Part shown: one piece after another, positions 1 through 11,276 of the stretch | Position numbering within the stretch: position 1 is the first letter of the stretch | Layout: every line of letters starts with the position of its first letter | Source of the DNA: Gonatopus flavifemur | Lineage: Eukaryota; Arthropoda; Insecta; Hymenoptera; Dryinidae | Length of the DNA stretch: 64,000 nt | Assembly (NCBI GenBank): GCA_018340375.1 | Contig: JAFFJZ010000010.1 | Coordinates: forward strand, 14,074,001 to 14,138,000 | Direction: 5' to 3' | The notes under the pieces: generated by a model | What the model was told of the DNA's origin: nothing | Databases searched by the model: none | Seen by the model: the letters and a program-made list of their open reading frames with translations, nothing else | Translations under genes and position numbers: made by a program

Positions 1-493
1 AAAACTACTCTCTACGACTGATTCGTGTTTAGTACAGTAACCAGTAATGTTGAAATGATTTTGTGCATAACACGATCCAGTCGTGTGGGCTACAGTAATA
101 TAACTAGTGTAGGATTTTCTCCGTGCATCTACATTTTACATCGAGACGAAGAAGCTCATCGATGAGGTGTTGCACATAATTCTTTTTATGATTCAGGGTC
201 TACTTATTCTTATCTCTTCCTATGTGTTTCTACGCGATTTCTGATCCTTTCAATCAGTTTCTATCGGTTTCTTTCTTCATCGTACCAGACAGGGACAAGA
301 AATTTTGCAAACATTCAAACCTGAGTTTGTGATCATTCAAATTAAAACGTTTAGATCACTTGAAAATTATTCCTTTCTTCGGACAAAGGTATTTATGATC
401 ATGGGAGAAACATGCCCATTCCCAATTTTTTCATCTCATTAACCGATTTTATTCATTCCGTTACAGTTCGGGGAATTATGTTCCAGGATTGGT
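1..493. other. Unique AT-rich sequence, possible 3' flank of the exon at 494-712
   Basis: No convincing ORF, RNA or repeat seen. If the exon at 494-712 is terminal, its 3' UTR lies here on the minus strand. Confidence 0.3.
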
Positions 494-712
494 TCATGAT
501 GACATATTTTTAACACATCGTAAATCCCAATTCTTGAGACCAGGTTTTTTTGATACAGCCATATAAACGAGTACACCTCTCCCAGGTATGGATTTCACCG
601 CAACATACGTTTTATAATCCTCTGACCACCGTGAGTGAAATGTGGTGTTATCTTGTGATTTACGCTTTTCTTCCGGAATAGAATCTTCTGAAGACACATG
701 AGAAATTTCATC
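494..712 (-). CDS. Probable terminal exon, assigned to the DUF4485-like gene
   Basis: The acceptor TATTATTTTTTAG is followed by an open frame of 72 codons and a TGA at 496-494. The composition is coding-like (SEDSIPEEKRKSQDN, TFHSRWSEDYKTYVAVK) and unlike the surrounding AT-rich DNA. Phase 0 entry matches the phase 0 exit of the exon ending at 10199. It could instead belong to a different gene lying mostly off the left edge. Confidence 0.45.
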   Translation of the reverse strand, partial: DEISHVSSEDSIPEEKRKSQDNTTFHSRWSEDYKTYVAVKSIPGRGVLVYMAVSKKPGLKNWDLRCVKNMSS

Positions 713-3700
713 CTAAAAAATAATACAAATATAATTCCGTAATATTACTCCTCTATCAGGAAAAGATAGATCCTCAAATGCATCGTCTAATCTGTACAAC
801 ACGGTTATTCACGGTACACGTGTGTTGCACAAATGAATTTCGTTGAAGATCTTCGAAAAATGAGAGAAATTTTGATGAAACTTATGGTTTTAATCAACTA
901 TTTTGGTCTGACTATTTGATCAACTAATTTCATCGAAATTTAACCAGATTCGTCACATTCCAACGCCATTCCACATTCCGAATACCTGTGTTGATTCATC
1001 TTATTCACCAAAGTTCATTGATCGTAGTGAACCATATTCCACAAAATGTAACAAATTCAATCAAATTTCAACAACACGGACCATACTTCAACGCATTTGA
1101 ACCTTTCATAATTCCTTGGTATCAATTATTTTCGTGAAAACTCATTAATGCACTTTAATATCTTTCCACAAATTTCGTGGAAATGCAATCCAAACAGCAC
1201 TGGGACGTTTTGTAAACATTCACAAAACGTACTTCGTTACAAACGAAATGTTTTAGAAACGTTTTGGAAGGTTTTAGAAGATCGCATGGATGTTTGTGAA
1301 ACATGAAAATGTCCAGGTTTGTTTTATTCACATTTTCATAAAACGTTATGAGCACATGTTGAATTGGTTTTTTCAAATTAATAATTTTATTACAGTGGTG
1401 CAGAATTTTTATTTCAAACAGATCCTGAATCAAATATATGGGAGTGGAACAATTTTGCGTGTAATGAATTACATGCATAAGCTTATGAAGTGCTAGGTTT
1501 AGTGGACAAATTTCGACTCCAAAACGCGTTCTGATATCTGCACGTCACTCTCTACAGTACGTGTATTTTCATAGTTCTTTATGCTGTTAAGTGAGAATTA
1601 CTTGATTATGTGAAAAACAATGTGGTTTTACTATCGTTTGATGGATTAGTCATATGTCAAACTTTGAAAATGTATGATTTGTCTAAGAAAAGACATCTCT
1701 TCGACATTTCTAAAAGACAACTCACTGAAGACATTTCGAAGAAGTCTCTTGAAGTTATCTTAAAGATGTCTAATGGATTTTATTTCAAAGATGTCTTTAA
1801 AGATTTAATAAAAGACATCTTTTAGATATCTTGAAAATCAAAATCACAATATTAATAATATAATAATATACCGATAATGATTATAGGCCTGAATTACAAA
1901 AAATATCAATTTTGATATGAAATCAAATAATTGGCGACTTTCATTATAAAAAGTTGTATAATCTCATAGTGTGCATTGTTTCTACTGACCAAATTGGATC
2001 ACGTCGGACCACAATTGATGTTGCACGGATTGAAAACTTAATTCGTTCAAGTACTCCTGCTTGAAGAATTTTATTGAACCAATAGAATCTGCATCGGAAT
2101 CAGTGGGTTCAATGAGATATTTTGAATAGGCGTACAAGAAAATTCTATGGTCATAGTTAGTAATTCCAAAAAAATAGGAAGGTCCAAAGAATATTCAGTG
2201 GAGGTGCATTGAACGTCCGGACATTGGATAGTCCGAACATCTCTTGAACATAAATGTACGCATAATGAACGTGAATTTCACCTAAAAGATCTGTGTCTTG
2301 GGGATAAGTTACAGGGATGGAATGTATAATTCGCAAGACATTTTCAGATCATCTGAAAGTGTGCTTCAACCGTTGTTAATAAAACCTATTCATTCTTATT
2401 GAATGTAATAAATTCACATGGGTTTTTTATCAATCAGGGAAGAGGTCCTAAGAAAAATTTGTCTCAAAACTCGTCTTGAAGAAGTCTAAAAGATATCTTC
2501 TAGATATCTACACTGAGAAAAGTGTATGGGATTGATTACCATTCGCTCTAGTTCTTATCGCGGCTTTAGGATAAGAATTGAGTGCTGACTCGCGATTTGG
2601 TGATCATTACGATGTTAACCCATCGTTCCCATGATAACGTAAACATTTTATCGCACTCACTTCGATTTTGAATAGTACTTATTACAATTTTGGAATATCT
2701 GTCACCGAATTCCTAGATAACAATTTTGAGGAATTCTTTCGGAACATTCTAAAAGATATCTTGAAGAATTCTGAAACATGTCTTATGAAACACCTAAAGA
2801 CATCTTTAAGATATCTTACGGAAGATATCTTTAAGAAATCTAAAAGATACCTTCAGAAAACTTCAAGAAATCTCGCATGAAGACTTCCAAAAGATATCTT
2901 TTGGTGTTTCATAAGACATCTTTTCGAATTCTTTAAGATATCTTTCAGAATGATCCAAAAGAGTGATCCAAAATTGTTATGTGGGTTCCTATTCTTTCTA
3001 GTAATGGTTACCGTATACTTCTCTCCGTGTAGTAAGAGTTCTAAAAGATGTCTTACTCAAGACATGTTTTGGATGTCTAAAACTATCGCATAAGACATCT
3101 TTTAAACTTCTTTTAGATATCTTTTAGAACAGTTTGTAAGACATCTTGCGAAGTCGCAAGACATCTTTTAGATTTCGAAAAGATATCTTTTTGTCTATGT
3201 GGGAAGTGGCTGAGCCAATTCAGATGCCTATACGCCAATTTTTGGTCATATTCTACGGCAGCGTTCGTAACTACGTTCAAACTTGTTCTGTTGATATTGG
3301 GTATGGGAATAAGTTTCCACCCTCTTGGGAAAAGTGTTGCTGCTGATACTATTTTTGAGTTCACTCAGGTGCTATACTTGTGATTTAGAAGTGTATATCC
3401 CAAACAGCACCGCAAGTTCTCAAAACGTTTTAAAAACGTCTCCAAAGTCCTGCAGATGTTGGTTTCCAAAAGCACATTTCCCAAACGTATTAGGAACATT
3501 CATTCATTGTGTTGGGGAGCACGTTTTGGGGACATTGTTTAGACATGATATGGTACGTTTTCGGAACGTTTTCGAGACGTTATATGAAAACCAAGTATTT
3601 TATCTCTAACCCTAGTAGAAATCACGCTAGTCATTCTCTAGGCGATTACAAGGCCTTACGAGGCCTTACGAGGGGCAAGTCCCTCACAAGGACCTGGCGA

Positions 3701-6700
3701 GGCCTCGCAAGGCCTGGAGAATTACCAGAGTGATTTCTGCTAGGGCCTATACAAATGTATATTTATAGTTTTACTAGGGAAAAAAGTACCAAACAACCAT
3801 AAAAATATGTTTTGTATTGAATATTTGAAAAGATTCCTTTCCAGAAGTTCAAAACTATTGGCAGAATGTAAGTTATCAAGAATTAAGTCAATATATTGAG
3901 ATTCACATAACCTCAAAATTGACGCGAAACAAAATTTCACTATCTGCAATGTATCCCTGGTTAAAAAATCTAAAGAAACCTAAGTATTTTTGAAGTAAAT
4001 GTTTTCAAATTATTTAGGATCTGTTTAGACTACTTAGGAACCGAGATTTGACACAAGTAGAGAGCTTCCAATCACTTAGGATTCTTTTCCGACTCACAGT
4101 TGATTCCGCCGGCTTCCGCACTACACACGTAGGCAGTTTTAGGTTTACTTAGGTATTATTTGGACTATACTGTGATTCCGTTTATTTCCGTGTGGAAGTA
4201 AAAAAACTGTTTCCGTACACTTCCACTCTATTTGCGAACCAATAAGTTTAGGAACGGTTATGAATGCTGTGCACATAATGTCTTGCTATCACTTGGGAAC
4301 ATTTTAGGTTCCAATCTGCTTCCGTTCACTTATGAAAAATCGGAAATGAAATGTTGAAAAGTGTTTACGTATACTGTAAATTAATTCACTTCCGCGACTT
4401 TACGCTGAGACCTAAAGAGGATACTTCGGTTTATTTATGCTTTGTTTCCGCACTGATGAACTTGGGAGGAGTTATGAATAAAATGCATATAATGTCTTCC
4501 TATTACTCGGGAACATTTCAGGTTCCCATCTGCTTCCGTTCACTTGTGAAAAATCGGAAATGAAATTTTGAATAGTGTTTATGCGGTGTTTTGAATAGTG
4601 TTTAGCGAGCGGGAGAAATTTGTTTCAACAAAACTTGAAATGCACCTGAGTGAATTGATCAATGAAATACTGAAACAATCGGAAAGCCGTTGATTGCCTT
4701 TATCCAGAAGTAACTTCTGAATCGAAGGTTTAGTTTCAGTTATGAAATTTCCGAGACAAAAACTCCTAGTAAGTCGGAAGTAGTCGTAACAAAATTTTTT
4801 GTTTAGTTTTTTTGACCAGGGCTAAATATTTTTGAAGTAGATGTTTTCAAATCACTTAGGATCTCTTCCCAGTATTTCCGAACGAAGATTTTACACATTT
4901 AGGGAGTTTCTACTTGGGATTTTCTTCCACATGATAATTGATTCCGCCGATTTCCGCAATCCACACGTAGAGAGTTTAGGTTTACTTACGTATGACTTGC
5001 ACTAAACTAGGGTTCCGTTCATTTCCGATTTATTTCCGCACGGATATATTTGGGCGTAGTTAAGTTTACTGACCGCGTAGATGGCCTCTAATTACTTAGT
5101 TGTATCTTAGGTTCCAATCTGTTCAGGTGTACTTATGAAAAATCGGAAAGAAAATTTTGACAAATGTTAACGGTGTCATGTGACCTGATCCCTGGTCAAA
5201 AAGACTGAACAAACCTAAACAAAAAAATTTTTTTACGGCTACTTCCGACTTACTAGGTGTTTTTATCTCGGAAATTTCATAACTAAAACTAAACCTTTGA
5301 TTTAGGAGTTACTTCCGGATGAAGGCAATCAACGATTTTCCGATTGTTTCAGTATTTCATTGATCAATTCACTTAGGTACATTTCAAGTTTTGATGAAAC
5401 AAATTTCTCCCGCTCGCTAAACACTATTCAAAACACCGCGTAAACACTATTCAAAATTTCATTTCCGATTTTTCACAAGCGAACGGAGGCAGATGGGAAC
5501 CTAAAATGTTCCCAAGTAATAGGAAGACATTATATGCATATTATTCAAACTCCTCCCAAGTTCATCGGTGCGGAAACAAAGCATAAATAAACCGAAGTAT
5601 CCTCTTTAGGTCTCAGTGTAAAGTCGCGGAAGTGAATTAGTTCACAGTATGCGTACACATTTGTCGAAATTTCATTTCCGATTTTTCATAAGTGAACAAA
5701 AGCAGATGGGAACCTAAAATGTTCCCAAGTGATAGGAAGACATTATATGCATTTTATTCATAACTCCTCCCAAGTTCATCAGTGCGGAAACAAAGCATAA
5801 ATAAACCGAAGTATTCTCTTTAGGTCTCAGCGTAAAGTCGCGGAAGTGAATTCATTCACAGTATACGTAAACACTTTTCAAAATTTCATTTCTGATTTTT
5901 CATAAGTGAACGGAAGTAGATTAGAACCTCAAATACTCCCAAGTAATAGAAAAACAGTATGTGCATATTATTCATAACTTCTTCCAAGTTCATCGAGCCG
6001 GAAACAAAGCATCAGTAAACCGAAGTATTCTCTTTAGGTCTCAGCGTAAAGTCGCGGAAGTGAATTAATTCACAGTATGCGTAAACACTTTTCAAAATTT
6101 CATTTCCGATTTTTCATAAGTACACCTAAGCAGATTGGAACCTAAGATGTATCTAAGTAATAAGAAATCATCCACGCGGTCAGTAAACGTAAGTACCTCC
6201 AAGTATATTTGTGCGGAAATAGATCGGAAATACATGGAAACTGTGTTTTTAGGTCTGAACGGGAGTCCGCGGAAGTTGATCAGGTCATATGACACCGCGT
6301 AAACATTTCTCAAAATTCCATTTCCGATTTCTCATAAGTAAACCTAAACAAATTGGTACCTAAGATGTACCTAAGTAATTGGAGGTCATTTACGCGGTCA
6401 ATAAACGTAACTACTCCCGAGTATATTCGTGCGGAAATAAATCGCAAATGCATGGAAACAGTTTTCTTGCATCTACACGGAAATGAACCGAAACAGAATC
6501 ACGCATGCGTGATCAAACTTCCGATCAGCTGTACAATATCTGAGACAATATTTGCCCTTGGAGCAGCGTGTTAGGATAGCTTAGAGGTTAAGTAGGTAGG
6601 TCTTATAGGTAGATAGGTTCGATAAGAGTTCAAATCCCCTTTAGGTAGGAATGAATTTATCCTCATTTCCAAGTGGAATGCAACAATTTGGGTGTCCACA

Positions 6701-9700
6701 AATTCACAGAATGTATCGAGTGTTTGAATTAATTTTCATTTTTATTTTGGCTCCAGTTATTGGTAAATCCGATGTTGAATTTCAAATAAATTATTTTTCC
6801 AAATGCGGAACGAAACCTAAAAAATCCAGTTCCTCAATTGCGGAAGTGAGCGGAAAAAATTTGTTTCATCAAAACTTGAAATGCACCTAAGTGAATTGAT
6901 CAATGAAATACTGAAACAATCGGAAAGCCGTTGATTGCCTTTATCCGGAAGTAACTCCTAAATCAGAGGTTTAGTTTTAGTTATGAAATTTCCGAGACAA
7001 AAACACCTAGTACGTCGGAAGTAGTCATAAAAAAAATCTTTTGTTTAGGTTTGTTTAGTTTTTTTGACCAGGGTCATAAACGTTCCACAGAAACTTAAAT
7101 AAGACTATACCGGACATTTGTACATCCCTGGAATGTCTATGCGACATGTTTAAAACGTCCTGGAACATTTTTTGAACGTTCTTCTCGTGACCAAGTACGT
7201 TTTCTGAACGTCCGAAAAGCGTCTCAGTGCTGTCTGGGTTAATTCCATATAACGGCAAAGTGCTAAGCAAATATGTGGCAAATTGTTGAAAACACTCAGC
7301 AACAGTTGAAAGCAATTTGCAGGGACGTTGCGTCGCCAAATGCGCAACAATATGCTGTGAATCTGGGATTTTGGGTTGAGTTGTTGTCGTGTTGCTGGGA
7401 AGTTGCTCGGTTTCATGAAACTCTTGATCACATGCGGAACAAATTCCCAGCAACTTCGCGTGAATTTAAGAAACAACATAAGAGCAACGGTTGCACAGCA
7501 ACTTTTGTTGTATGGGATGGGACTCAAAAAGTGGTTTTTTTCCCAGGTATGGTGACCCTAGCGAAAGAGAAGCGTGTATGAGAAAATGTCAGGAACGTAG
7601 TTAGAAAGCCCTAACAGCACCAACATGTTTCAGAAAGCTTTCTGAAACGTAACTTTGCAAGCTTGAAATGATTTCAGTTACGTGTTGAAAGGTGGATGAT
7701 ACCTTTCAGATACCTTGCAAACAGGTGTAAATGTCCGCTCAAATTCATTACAGAATACGTATCTGAAACCTTGCAGAAACATATCAGTTACGTATTGAAA
7801 GTTGATGGATACGATTTAGTTACCTGTCACGATTATGGGTTTGTACCGAATTTTGGACGAAAAGAAAACAAAAACTCTTTGAGAAAATTTAAAAATGGTA
7901 TGATTACTATCTATTATGTAAAAAGTATCAAATTTATCAAATTTTTCTCAAAATTTGAAGACTGTTCCACTCAGTATTTACAGTGTGTGGGTCAGAGCAT
8001 AAGAAATTTCATTGCTCTAATCTGTTTTTGACATACATTGTATAAAGTAGATGAGGAAATTTTCCTCAATTTGGTGGCAGCAAAAATCTCCAAAATGGAG
8101 TAAATTCATTTCTCCTATATTTTGGGGGAATTTTCCTTCAGTTGGAGAGGAATTTCCTTCATAAAGGAAGAATGTTCTTCCAAATGGAGGAGAATTCTTC
8201 CAAAATATAGGGAAGATGAATTTTCCCCACGTGGGGGATTTTCGTTGCCACCAAATTGAGGAAAATTTCCTCATTTACTTATTACAGTGTATTTACCCAG
8301 ATAGCCACATGTTGCTTATCTACACTTCATTTGCACAACCCGAGCAGAAATTGAAAAAGGGACCATATCAGGCCACATCAGGCCACATCAGGCCCTGATA
8401 TGGCCTCACATGGCCCTGATGTGGCCTGATGTGGTCCCTATTTCAATTTCTGCTCGGGGAAGTGTTGACGACAAGACAACACACAGATGTGACCTGCATT
8501 TGTCCTACATATGTACTTCAAACTGTGACGAATCCTGGTTTTTCAACAACTTGTGGTTGGAATACGCTCAGATTAAAGAGTTCAGAATTTTATGTAACAC
8601 ATATGCGCTTCAATTGTACAACAAGATTTTTGAAAATTGAACCAATGTACAATCTTTTATAGATTCCTGATAGGACGCTCTAAAAGAATCTGTAGCTAGC
8701 CTCACCCATGGATCGCAATTTTTAGGAGATTTCCGGGTAATTCTAGTAAGTTACTATCCACGAACCGATTGGCTCTACGGATTTCATTCCATTCCCCAGA
8801 AATTTCGGTCCATGGGAGACGAGCCTCACTCGAAAGGCACACAAGAATCCTAAATGCGTTCTGAGAAATAGACTTTCAAAGAGCCCTTATAGAATACAAA
8901 AATTTCTTGGAGAGTTCCAAGGAGAACTCGATTTGTCAGGAATTTGCGAGTTCCATTAAAATTCTATGAGAATTCTTTGAGAACTTTGATGGAACTCACA
9001 AACGTCTGACGAATCGAATTCTTTTTGAATCTCTTCAAGAACTTTTTTTAATCTAGAAGAGTTCTTCAAGAGTTCTTTTCCCAGAATTTATTTGGATTCT
9101 TGTGTGCTATCTGGGTGGAGGGAGTATAATCTCCGTGGTGAAACTTACTCAGAAGTCACGCAGATTTGTTTGGGACAATTCCGCAAAACTACAAATGTGC
9201 AATGTTACAAGGCACTCCTTATTAGGATCAGGTGAGAATTCTTAGTAATTCGTTCCCGGGAGAGGTAAAGCAACCGACTCAGAATCTTCTGAAACGGAAA
9301 ATGGACAGCACGTTAGAGGCACGTTTTTGAAGAACTGGACCTCGAGATTTTACCAAGTGCTGGGCCAAATTGAATAAAAAATTCCCAAAATTTGTCTCCG
9401 TGTGATATAGACCAATCGATTCAGAATCTTCTGAAACGGAAAATGAATAGATTCCCAGACAGCACAAGAGTTCTAGAAGATCTCTTAAGGAATACAATGT
9501 ATCCATCACGAGCTCTTCTAGAACTTTTGTGCTGTCTGGGTTGTGAGACAAAGGTTTTTTCTGGGGAAAACTTGTAAATTTCACCAACCGCTGAAACATG
9601 GAGAAACAAATTCAAAACAGAATCAGTGCGGAGATTCGGTCAAACATCTGCAGAATAAATGGGAAAAAGTCTTTCACATGTCAAGCTTTGGAAATTGTCT

Positions 9701-10586
9701 TACTAACTTGTTCTGTAACATTTGTAATATCACCAAGATGTTTAAAAAGTGTGATAAAAATCTCATCATATAGGCATACACATAACTTCGAAAGATATCT
9801 GAAACATCATATTTGAAAGATGATAACTGCAAGGTGTCGGAAACCTAACAGTTACATTTCAAATGTTATTTGTATGAAATGTAAGATAGTCATGTTTCTG
9901 AAAGGTAACTGAAAGGTGTTGTGCTGTTAGGGAGTATTTGGAACGTGGATTTAAGCGTATACCGAGCGTCAAGTGGAACATTCAGAGTAGTTCGAACGTA
10001 TATTTGAAGTGTGTGAAGCGTATCGGAAGAAACACTAATTTCATAGAAGCACGGAAGCGTAGTTCAAGAGTAAATAGGGAGCATGTGAGGAGTATTATAA
10101 CAGTCATCTGCAACATTCTTACGTTTCCGTTACTCTTTACAACACGCTTCCTTTTTACCAGGGAATTCAAGTAGAATCTGTTGTCCACAAGTACATACCT
10201 CATAATCAAGAAAAGACAATATATTATCAGGATCACAAACGGTATGTGGTTCGAATACAGAACATTTCTTCAATACAGCATCTCGCAAAACTTTCACCAT
10301 GTAAGCCAAAAATTCAACCCGATTCTTTTTAACATCTAGGTTAGTTGATTTGATTTTATTCACTCGAATGAGCCAATCTATAGCAATTTGAACATCTAGA
10401 AGAATTATTAATCTAAAGTAGATTCCAGTCATAAGTTCGAATAAAGATAAGTGACATGTCGTAGGTTAAAGATTCTCAACCTTTTTTTCTTGATAAATTT
10501 TTCACAAGAAGTTTCGCTATTTTCATTTTACGTATAAACTGTTCATCATATAAGCGTCCAATATCTTTTACTGATTTTTTATCCAT
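494..10586 (-). CDS. Putative DUF4485-domain protein (CEP112 N-terminus-like), 3 exons
   Basis: Reconstructed from three minus-strand exons: 10586-10481, 10395-10199 and 712-494. All junctions are GT-AG and the phases match (1/1, then 0/0), giving 173 aa. Residues 13-101 follow the DUF4485 layout: YDEQF near the start, a hydrophobic/basic helix, then IAIDWLIRV, then KKNRVEFLAYM and VLRDAVLKKC. This lines up by eye with the N-terminal domain of the centrosomal protein CEP112 (D..F, WIKKL, KNRNLYAKLL). Residues 102-173 (EEKRKSQDN, YVAVKSIPGRG, LVYMAVSKKP) are also coding-like. The domain's molecular function is not established; centrosome or cilium association is inference from CEP112. The link to the last exon across a 9.5 kb repeat-filled intron rests on strand, order and phase only. 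No stops fall inside the exons. Confidence 0.5.
713..1186. other. Intronic or intergenic AT-rich DNA
   Basis: No features seen beyond AT-rich sequence. It falls in the proposed second intron of the DUF4485-like gene. Confidence 0.3.
1187..1500. repeat. CAGCAC-ended palindromic repeat fragment
   Basis: Begins CCAAACAGCACTGGGACG and carries repeated AACGTTTT / AAAACGT words, like the CCC..CAGCAC elements elsewhere. No clean partner end was found, so the copy is degraded. Confidence 0.4.
1680..3190. repeat. AAGATATCTT / AAGACATCTT word repeats, several blocks
   Basis: Blocks at about 1680-1830, 2455-2516, 2735-2960 and 3030-3190 consist of closely spaced copies of AAAAGATATCTT, AAGACATCTTT and their complements. 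They therefore fold back on themselves. The same words follow a CCCACACAGCACTCG terminus near 31120, linking them to the CAGCAC group. Open frames here are by-products of the words. Confidence 0.6.
3398..3600. repeat. CCCAAACAGCAC-ended element, left part
   Basis: Starts CCCAAACAGCACCGC and continues with AAAACGTTTT / GAACGTTT words. A right end of the same family, CAGTGCTGTCTGGG, lies at about 7222-7235. The two may be halves of one copy split by the 3610-7073 insertions, but the flanking dinucleotides differ (AT and TT), so this is unproven. Confidence 0.5.
3610..3745. repeat. CCCTAGTAGAAAT hairpin MITE
   Basis: Inverted ends CCCTAGTAGAAATCAC and GTGATTTCTGCTAGGG enclose GAGGCCTTACGAGGCC-type repeats. 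A related copy is at 35918-36046, and a lone end occurs near 39074. Confidence 0.7.
3955..4821. mobile_element. CCCTGG-ended non-autonomous element A
   Basis: Ends are CCCTGGTTAAAAAATC and its inverted partner TTTTTTTGACCAGGG. The inside is rich in CTTAGG, TTCCGC and GGAAGT and holds two direct copies, about 215 bp apart, of a unit containing GAAAAATCGGAAATG. No transposase frame is visible. Confidence 0.65.
5190..7073. mobile_element. CCCTGG-ended element B with a 215-bp tandem array
   Basis: Ends are CCCTGGTCAAAAAGAC and TTTTTTTGACCAGGG; both resemble the right end of element A, so the copy is fold-back-like. About five direct units sit between roughly 5440 and 6470, marked by CATTTCCGATTTTTC near 5459, 5671, 5886, 6103 and 6320. 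The unit in element A is the same sequence in the opposite orientation. Sequence 4822-5189 between A and B is more of the same family. Confidence 0.65.
6571..6648 (+). repeat. tRNA-like (SINE-type) Pol III promoter segment
   Basis: An A-box-like TAGCTTAGAGG is followed about 45 bp later by a B-box-like GAGTTCAAATCCC, as in a tRNA. The arms do not pair well enough for a functional tRNA and no anticodon can be assigned, so a tRNA-derived SINE relic is likely. It sits inside element B. Confidence 0.4.
7236..7608. repeat. GCAACA / TTGCTG word repeat
   Basis: Dense copies of GTTGCTG, CAGCAACTT and TTGCGC in both orientations give open frames on both strands. These look like repeat artefacts, not genes: there is no domain and no splice context. 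Confidence 0.4.
8051..8274. repeat. Hairpin MITE, GAGGAAATTTTCCTC arms
   Basis: The 224-bp near-palindrome starts ATGAGGAAATTTTCCTCAA and ends with its complement. The arms carry TCCAAAATGGAG-type words, and GGTGGCAGCAAAA pairs with TTTCGTTGCCACC. Confidence 0.7.
8339..8458. repeat. CCCGAGCAGAAATTG hairpin
   Basis: A 120-bp palindrome with ends CCCGAGCAGAAATTG / CAATTTCTGCTCGGG and a centre of GGCCACATCA / TGATGTGGCC repeats. The flanks are AA and GA. Confidence 0.75.
8840..9115. repeat. AAGAACTCTT word repeat ending in GCTATCTGGG
   Basis: Repeated AAGAGTTCTT / GAGAACTC words end in GTGTGCTATCTGGG, a variant of the CCCAGA..GCAC terminus. A related stretch is at 12461-12690. The left end may be the CCCAGATAGC at 8296. 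Confidence 0.5.
9454..9540. mobile_element. Minimal CCCAGACAGCAC hairpin element, TT duplication
   Basis: An 87-bp near-perfect palindrome from CCCAGACAGCACAAGAG to CTTTTGTGCTGTCTGGG, with TT on each side (9452-9453, 9541-9542). It is little more than the two ends plus AGTTCTAGAAG / CTTCTAGAACT words. Confidence 0.75.
9935..10198. other. Intron sequence directly after DUF4485-like exon 2
   Basis: Holds GAAGCGTA-type words (AAGCGTATCGG, GAAGCGTAG), perhaps a decayed palindromic repeat. A short continuation of the exon 2 frame ends here. Confidence 0.3.
10199..10395 (-). CDS. DUF4485-like gene exon 2
   Basis: The acceptor TTCTTCTAG starts the exon at AT GTT, completing a GAT codon. It encodes VQIAIDWLIRV through SFLDYE. 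The donor GAG|GTATGT is near consensus. The intron before it is only 85 bp, typical of insects. The frame stays open another 22 codons past the donor, but that tail does not look like the domain. Confidence 0.55.
10481..10586 (-). CDS. DUF4485-like gene exon 1
   Basis: ATG at 10586-10584, then 35 codons (MDKKSVKDIGRLYDEQFIRK and on to LSRKK) plus one base. The donor is AAG|GTTGAG. Read through without splicing, the frame stops at once, so an intron is needed to reach the next domain segment. Confidence 0.5.
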
Positions 10587-10754
10587 TGTTGTGAAATGCT
10601 ATGGATATAGCGTGCATGACAATACTTTGTTTTTCCAAAAATAGTTAGCTGGAATAATTTTTCAACATTCTGAAGATTGTGTATTATCATGGTGTGCAGA
10701 CTGCAGTGATGCCAGATTCGAGACCGCTTTTACCCTCTCCATGGACCGCTTCCC

Positions 10755-10860
10755 CTTTCTCCCACCATGCGGAATAAGTCGGGCGAGCGACTAGCAAGAG
10801 TGATTGATAGCCACTCTTTCTCTGTCACTCGAGCAACTTATTCCGCATGGTGGGAGAAAG
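10755..10860. repeat. 25-bp inverted repeat with 56-bp loop
   Basis: TTTCTCCCACCATGCGGAAT at 10755 pairs perfectly with ATTCCGCATGGTGGGAGAAA ending at 10860. It is unlike the neighbouring word repeats and has moderate GC. Confidence 0.6.
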
Positions 10861-11178
10861 GCAGTGTTGCAAAACCTCCCGATTTATCGGAAGATCTCCC
10901 GATTTCTGTCCTTGTTTCCCGAAATACCGATTTCCGGCTGCATTTTAACGATTTTCTGATCAATTCAACAAAATCTACCGCTTTTCTGTCTCATTCAAAA
11001 ATTCTTCGTTTTTCCCAGTAGGAATATCAGTTTTCAGCCTGTTTTCATCAAAGGCTAGTTATATCAAAATCTTAATTTCAAAAAATTCCATAGAAAGACT
11101 GAATTTATCCATATTGAAGAGACAGTTTTCAATTCAGGGCAAAATTAGCATTGAATACGTATATTGTGAGTGGGAATC

Positions 11179-11276
11179 TTAGAGCATATATTAGTGGAGC
11201 AAGCATTCCATATCAAAGTAGTGTTGGAAGACGGTCTCGTCTGTGCGAACAGAAAGAACAATAAAGGGCCTTTTTC
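11179..11276 (+). repeat. Half copy of the TTAGAGCATATA MITE
   Basis: Matches the left half of the complete element at 22358-22634 (TTAGAGCATATA, GGTCTCGTCTGTGCG) and is cut off at about 11276. Confidence 0.55.

Larger units (their letters stand above)
7609..9932. mobile_element. CCCTAACAGCAC element, 2.3 kb, AG duplication
   Basis: Starts CCCTAACAGCACCAACA and ends TGTTGTGCTGTTAGGG, flanked by AG on both sides (7607-7608, 9933-9934). Arms carry GTTTCAG, CTTTCAG and CAGTTAC words. The interior holds several further hairpins, listed separately, and a 29-bp direct repeat (TCAGAATCTTCTGAAACGG) at about 9269 and 9415. No transposase frame. Confidence 0.7.

Noticed and set aside
6571..6648. Possible tRNA gene
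   Set aside because: A and B boxes are present but acceptor and T stems do not pair and no anticodon loop can be placed; kept only as a tRNA-like relic.
3398..7235. One 3.8-kb CAGCAC element containing everything between its ends
   Set aside because: The flanking dinucleotides (AT and TT) do not match and the arms align poorly, so the two ends may come from different copies.
7055..7581. Overlapping open frames of 102-132 codons on both strands
   Set aside because: Produced by inverted GCAACA/TTGCTG and ACGTTC words; open frames on both strands are expected from palindromic DNA.
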